Shown piece after piece: positions 63,023 to 64,000 of a stretch of DNA of 64,000 bases (positions within the stretch are counted from its first letter, which is position 1; each line of letters opens with the position of its first letter). The DNA is from Physella acuta (lineage: Eukaryota; Mollusca; Gastropoda; Physidae). The DNA lies in NCBI RefSeq assembly GCF_028476545.1, contig NW_026731639.1, positions 186,001 through 250,000 of the forward strand, written 5' to 3'. Made by a program: the position numbers and the translations under genes. Below the pieces are notes generated by a model that saw only the letters and a program-made list of their open reading frames with translations, did no database searches and had not been told where the DNA came from.

Positions 63023-63189
63023 CCACAAGGCAACAACGTACAACTAATCGCTCTCATTCATCTAAGAGGCCAGATGCTCATAATATGGATGACAATTTGG
63101 CCAAGTTCAAGTATGAATGTGAACTTTGTGGGCGCAAACTATTCCACCGTGGACATTATATTAGACACAGAAATAAGTGTCACCAGTAA
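63023..63189 (+). CDS. Alternative terminal exon C: single C2HC finger
   Basis: Acceptor TTCTTTCTTTCTCCAG at 63022, same phase. It gives 55 residues to TAA, beginning ATRQQRTTNRSHSSKRPDAH and ending in one C-X2-C-X12-H-X3-C finger (YECELCGRKLFHRGHYIRHR then NKCHQ). The predicted isoform is 371 residues. A lone C2HC finger may bind DNA weakly, act in protein contacts, or work as a dimer through the common N-terminus. Some Lola and Mod(mdg4) isoforms likewise end in a single unusual zinc-binding unit. Confidence 0.8.
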
Positions 63190-63691
63190 TATTTTAGTTG
63201 CTATAGTATGCAATTTCTTACAGTCATATTACAATGAACCATACTTCATATTTATACAGTACTGTGGTTCGTTCACTGTAATAAGTTTTTGAAAACATGT
63301 CAATCATACTTGGCACTTTTTCTACTCCCTGCAGTTGTTGGTGTTCTGTTTTTTAAAAACCAATTGCTGCAACTTTTTAAATATGTGTATATATAATTAA
63401 AAATATAAACGTACAAAATTCCGTAGGCTTCAGTGCACAGCTGGTTATTATTTATTTCAGTGTACATTTCATTTTTACCATAATTATTTACTGAATCACT
63501 GTTAGTCTGTTCATTTTATCTGTTATGGCAATTTATCTTCCTACTTTTCTTAAGTTTACAAAAAAAAATAGCTCATCTGTGAGGCTGACATCATAGACAA
63601 ATGTATCCAGGTTACTTTTCTCCCGAGAAACTGACTAGTCATTTAATCAAGGCAGGAGCTACGAGTTTTGTATTTGTTTTTTCTTTTACAG
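63190..63691 (+). other. Spacer between terminal exons C and D
   Basis: It would hold the 3' UTR and polyadenylation site of the exon C form (a possible ATTAAA lies near 63397) and the acceptor of exon D. No gene is seen. The analogous gaps 62233-62429 and 62786-63022 are short and carry no perfect AATAAA. Confidence 0.45.
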
Positions 63692-63933
63692 CTTTGTGTT
63701 CTACCTTCACTAAGCATGTTCGTGGAAAACTCACCTTTACTCAACATGGATTGAATTCAAATTATTGTTTACTGTGTAGAAAGGCTTTTTGTGGGAAAAA
63801 AGATTATGATGGTCATATGAACACTAGACATTATGGATTGCGTCCTCATATTTGCAGCAGCTGTGGAAAATCATTTGCATATCAACAAAGTTTACGAAGA
63901 CACAAAATACTTTGTCGTGTGCAAATTATTTAG
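63692..63933 (+). CDS. Alternative terminal exon D: C2H2 + C2HC finger pair
   Basis: Acceptor TTTGTTTTTTCTTTTACAG at 63691, same phase. It gives 80 residues to TAG. Lead: ALCSTFTKHVRGKLTFTQHG. Finger 1 is C-X2-C-X12-H-X4-H (YCLLCRKAF...DGHMNTRH). The linker YGLRPHI is followed by finger 2, C-X2-C-X12-H-X3-C (CSSCGKSFAY...RRHKILC). The predicted isoform is 396 residues. It resembles exon A and ends 67 bases before the window does, so more terminal exons may follow. The ATG-started frame that extends upstream of the acceptor is accidental. Confidence 0.85.
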
Positions 63934-64000
63934 TATCAGTTCCATTTGTTAATTCCCCTTATTGTATATGATTTACAATAGTTATCATACATCCAATTGG

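Overview
The window is animal nuclear DNA: AT-rich, mostly non-coding, with GT-AG introns, poly-G/poly-C runs, very long (TA)n tracts and many transposon remnants. The frequent words TAGGCCTA and TCTAGATCTAGA, Helitrons with internal tandem monomers, and a TTAGGG-type telomere-like array suggest a mollusc, probably a gastropod. That assignment is inferred from composition; I see no rRNA, tRNA or mitochondrial marker to anchor it.

Layout. 0.8-5.8 kb holds a run of unrelated minisatellites (36-, 24-, 21-, 16- and 26-bp units). 6.0-10.4 kb is a recent, non-coding LTR retrotransposon on the minus strand. 11-33 kb is repeat-rich non-coding DNA with a Helitron, hAT-type MITEs that keep 8-bp target duplications, tRNA-derived SINEs, a LINE tail, an interstitial telomere-like array with inverted arms, and a possible spliced non-coding transcript on the minus strand near 17-18 kb. 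33.6-38.2 kb holds three Helitron copies in direct tandem inside a (TA)n tract. One GC-rich terminal coding exon of an unrecognised gene lies at 38987-39314. 39.9-48.5 kb carries more repeats, including one MITE inserted in another. 52.4-53.0 kb is a homogeneous 42-bp minisatellite. 53.2-54.6 kb is CpG-rich and promoter-like.

The main gene fills 55.6-64.0 kb on the plus strand. Two shared exons (316 codons plus one base) encode an unrecognised N-terminal domain and a polar linker. They are followed by at least four terminal exons, each with its own splice acceptor, the same phase and its own stop codon, and each encoding one to three C2H2/C2HC zinc fingers. This is the alternative-3'-exon architecture of Drosophila lola and mod(mdg4), but with no BTB domain visible. 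One locus could yield several transcription factors that share one partner-binding part and differ in DNA-binding part. The array of terminal exons probably continues beyond the window.
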